DNA of 34,824 bases, from assembly GCA_964411665.1 (NCBI GenBank), contig CAYPMR010000041.1:1-34824 (forward strand), read 5' to 3'. Positions within the stretch are counted from its first letter, which is position 1; the number at the start of each line of letters is the position of its first letter. The translations under genes and the position numbers were made by a program. Source of the stretch: CALFCE01 sp964411665 (lineage in GTDB: Bacteria > Pseudomonadota > Gammaproteobacteria > Granulosicoccales > Granulosicoccaceae). Shown one piece after another: positions 33,012-34,824 of this stretch. The notes below the pieces were generated by a model, which was not told the DNA's origin, ran no database searches, and saw only the letters and a list, made by a program, of their open reading frames with translations.

Positions 33012-33069
33012 AAATAGCCGCTTCATAAAATTTCTAAACTCGAACCGAGTCAACACACATTGGCTATTT
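33012..33069. repeat. nested inverted repeats downstream of the AT-rich membrane-protein gene
   Basis: AAATAGCC (33012-33019) and GGCTATTT (33062-33069) form perfect outer arms. Near the middle lies a second perfect repeat, ACTCG-AAC-CGAGT (33038-33050). On the minus strand this is 29-86 bases after the stop of the membrane-protein gene, so it may fold in the 3' end of that transcript. No T-run follows the outer arm, so a standard intrinsic terminator is not supported. Confidence 0.5.
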
Positions 33070-33097
33070 GTCGGCATGCATCGATTGTTAGGGTGTG

Positions 33098-34483
33098 CTA
33101 CGAATCCATAAACTGAGATGACAACTGAAGCGCAGTTCCAAGGAATATTAATAGTGACATTATATACATCGCAGGATTACCATTTCTAATCGCAGATACT
33201 ACAAATCTATGTATCAGTAATTTCCACAATCTTGCAATAATAAATGTAATTGGCACAGTCACAATCAAAAACGCTGGCAACAAAGCAGTATGAACCAACC
33301 AAAAAACAGAGCCAACATAAATCCCTTCTCCGAAGGGATCTAATCCGACAAACAAACGCGCAGTGCCCAATATTGTTAGAGGTGTATCTGAAAAATAAAA
33401 TCCAATATATATAGATATTGCAGATGCAACGAATGATCTAACAAAAAATAATATATATTCTCTTATTATCAAAAGTGAATACTGATTAGACGCCCTGCGC
33501 GTGCGACTTATGCCGAGCATTAAGTTATTGAACAAATATATAACGTATATGTCACAAACTATATTTGTATACACCAACCATACTGACCTAGTATCAAAGT
33601 AAACTGAAGTATCGTATCTCGATGTGTAGTACAAGAGAAATGTCAATGATGTGGTTATGGAAAGATATATTGCCCCTCTGGTTATCTTCCGCATAAATTT
33701 TTTATCAACAGGATCCGATTGACTGAAGAAAAATGGAAGTTGACATGCAAGAAAAATCAAAAAACCTACAAATAGAAAAAATAGCGGACCAAGCAAAGAA
33801 GCTAAAGGATAAAATACATAAGGAGGTAGATCCAAATAATTGCGACAAAGTTTATGGATAAGAATAAATATCGCAATTGATGTCAATGACATGGAAAGCA
33901 CGACATGAGGGGCTACCTGCCTAACACATATCTCCAAACTTCCAGATATGCGCAATAGTCTGTGTCGCAGTCCAAACAGAGTATTTATTGGAAATAGAAG
34001 AAGCGTAAGCTTATTCAATCTATTTTTAACTCTCAGGTACTGGCGCCCAGAGTCAAGTGCCTGCACTGGCTCAAGCTTTGTGGTAGTGAAATGATAGAAA
34101 TAATAAAGAAATAACAGAAAGAAGATAAACCAAACACTCGAATAGAAAAAAAGGGGATTAGAGTAATTTTTTCCAAGAAACATTAGACCTATAAATGGAC
34201 TAAATAACCCAAAAACTATCCATCCTTCAGCCGACGCTCCCATGTCCTTAAAATTACCAAATCCACTAACTATCCCACCAATAAAATTGGTGGCATATTT
34301 TATTACTTTACGATCAATTATCCTTAACAGTACTGCAGCTTTAACATGATCATTCTTTCTTCTTAAATTGCTGCACTCTCTTCTGATACTATTGATCCAT
34401 ACCGAAAATTTTCTATTTCTAGGTCTACTAGAAGCAATTACTCCAAATACTGAAGCTATCAATAGAATTACAGTTCCAACCAT
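33098..34483 (-). CDS. multi-pass integral membrane protein of unknown function
   Basis: The 461-aa protein is not recognised. About ten hydrophobic segments are visible, starting with MVGTVILLIASVFGVIA and ending with MYIMSLLIFLGTALQL. Two soluble basic stretches (about 20-60 and 135-175) are rich in Arg, Lys and Asn. There is no signal peptide beyond the first helix and no recognisable catalytic motif. The gene is visibly more AT-rich than the rest of the window, with many Ile, Phe, Tyr and Asn codons. It lies just inside the presumed attachment site, consistent with transfer. AGGA lies 11 bases before the ATG. It stands alone, with no partner gene in view. A role in island maintenance, defence or transport cannot be chosen from the sequence. 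Confidence 0.7.
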   Translation of the reverse strand: MVGTVILLIASVFGVIASSRPRNRKFSVWINSIRRECSNLRRKNDHVKAAVLLRIIDRKVIKYATNFIGGIVSGFGNFKDMGASAEGWIVFGLFSPFIGLMFLGKNYSNPLFFYSSVWFIFFLLFLYYFYHFTTTKLEPVQALDSGRQYLRVKNRLNKLTLLLFPINTLFGLRHRLLRISGSLEICVRQVAPHVVLSMSLTSIAIFILIHKLCRNYLDLPPYVFYPLASLLGPLFFLFVGFLIFLACQLPFFFSQSDPVDKKFMRKITRGAIYLSITTSLTFLLYYTSRYDTSVYFDTRSVWLVYTNIVCDIYVIYLFNNLMLGISRTRRASNQYSLLIIREYILFFVRSFVASAISIYIGFYFSDTPLTILGTARLFVGLDPFGEGIYVGSVFWLVHTALLPAFLIVTVPITFIIARLWKLLIHRFVVSAIRNGNPAMYIMSLLIFLGTALQLSSQFMDS

Positions 34484-34509
34484 GGCAGTTCAATCCTAAC
34501 AGGTAACAA

Positions 34510-34525
34510 AAACGGCTAACCGTTT
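34510..34525. promoter_or_regulatory. small inverted repeat upstream of the orphan membrane-protein gene
   Basis: AAACGG and CCGTTT form a perfect six-base inverted repeat with a CTAA loop, 27-42 bases upstream of the ATG at 34483. It could be an operator or a leader hairpin. Confidence 0.35.
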
Positions 34526-34670
34526 ATGTAATCTTGTACATTCTTCCATTTAACCATATTTTTAGACAACTACTAATGAAACAGTAGACCTTGACAATTA
34601 GCTAGGGAATCTCTGATTTATTAGTTTGACATTTAATTTCCAGAGAAAGCCAATTCAGGAAGTTGTTTCA

Positions 34671-34775
34671 ATGAAAAGACAGCGCTCGTTTGCAGATCAG
34701 GAGTATGAGAGATTCCGGAACAAGACGCGCCGAGAGCAATTTCTTGAGGATATGAATAGTGTTGTGCCTTTGTAA
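34671..34775 (+). pseudogene. N-terminal fragment of an IS5-family transposase
   Basis: The 34-aa frame begins MKRQRSFADQEYERF, continues NKTRREQFLEDM, and breaks off at NSVVPL with a TAA. This matches the start of IS5-type transposases, which read roughly 'F-D-EY...KRTR-E-FL--M--VVPW' and then continue for about 300 aa. Similarity ends exactly after VVP, and I do not recognise the next 49 bases in any frame as transposase. Either the IS was deleted or something else was inserted at this point. A possible left terminal sequence (GGGAATCTCTGATT) lies at about 34605-34618, but its partner is outside the window. Confidence 0.7.
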
Positions 34776-34824
34776 TCCCCCCATTTTGCACTGACGGATT
34801 TAGTAGAAGTTAAGCCGCTATTGA

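Larger units (their letters stand above)
32639..33097. other. 459-bp non-coding region containing an attachment-like site
   Basis: No gene is supported. From left to right it contains a tRNA-Lys-like 3' fragment (32710-32733), a very AT-rich stretch, a pair of direct repeats (32785-32806) and a nested inverted repeat (33012-33069) before the end of the AT-rich membrane-protein gene. The layout fits the distal end of an integrated element. Confidence 0.55.

Noticed and set aside
33000..33100. Integron attC-like site at the nested inverted repeats near GTTAGGG
   Set aside because: The conserved GTTRRRY/RYYYAAC pair is not present at the arms, no integron integrase is in the window, and the next gene is not in a cassette-like arrangement.

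Overview
The window looks like chromosomal DNA of a Gram-negative proteobacterium, most likely a free-living, probably marine gammaproteobacterium. The basis is lipoprotein signal peptides, OmpA-type peptidoglycan-binding domains, a large outer-membrane beta-barrel, a GcvA-like LysR regulator, a MaeA-type malic enzyme and an MttB-family methyltransferase. I cannot name the genus from the sequence alone.

Region 1 (about 288-20400, all minus strand) is the most striking part: a six-gene surface block. Reading in the direction of transcription it holds (i) an OmpA-type lipoprotein; (ii) a 638-aa secreted protein with a lectin-like head, two SpaA/prealbumin-like modules and a DUF11 module; (iii) a 1493-aa protein built from twelve tandem 101-aa SpaA-like modules; (iv) a 1986-aa mosaic of seven DUF11/DUF7507-like, three CshA-type and SdrD-B-like modules that ends in an incomplete OmpA domain; (v) a 1238-aa outer-membrane barrel whose mature N-terminus carries the missing C-terminal part of an OmpA domain; and (vi) a lipoprotein with a small barrel, a TSP3-like calcium loop and two OmpA domains. 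Genes ii-v are spaced 21 bp, 29 bp and -4 bp apart and look like one operon. My reading is a giant surface fibre or adhesin system with its own outer-membrane partner and cell-wall anchors. The OmpA fold divided between two adjacent secreted proteins is the observation I consider most novel.

Region 2 (20404-28328) holds ordinary metabolic and transport genes: a LysR regulator, a TVP38/TMEM64 membrane protein, NAD-type malic enzyme, a secreted metallo-beta-lactamase-fold hydrolase followed by a clear terminator, a HupE/UreJ-like membrane protein, a TauE/SafE exporter and a convergent, divergent-type MsrA.

Region 3 (28369-31287, minus strand) has an MttB-family methyltransferase, a LysE/RhtB exporter and a short secretin N-domain protein with no barrel. 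The methyltransferase and exporter genes have homologous leaders with the same CACGTG-centred palindrome at exactly the same distance from the start codon, which suggests shared control.

Region 4 (31538-34824) has a Fic-family AMPylase-like protein, then a tRNA-Lys-like 3' end fragment with nearby direct repeats. This looks like the attachment site at the edge of an integrated element. Beyond it lie an AT-rich orphan multi-pass membrane protein and the start of a broken IS5-type transposase.
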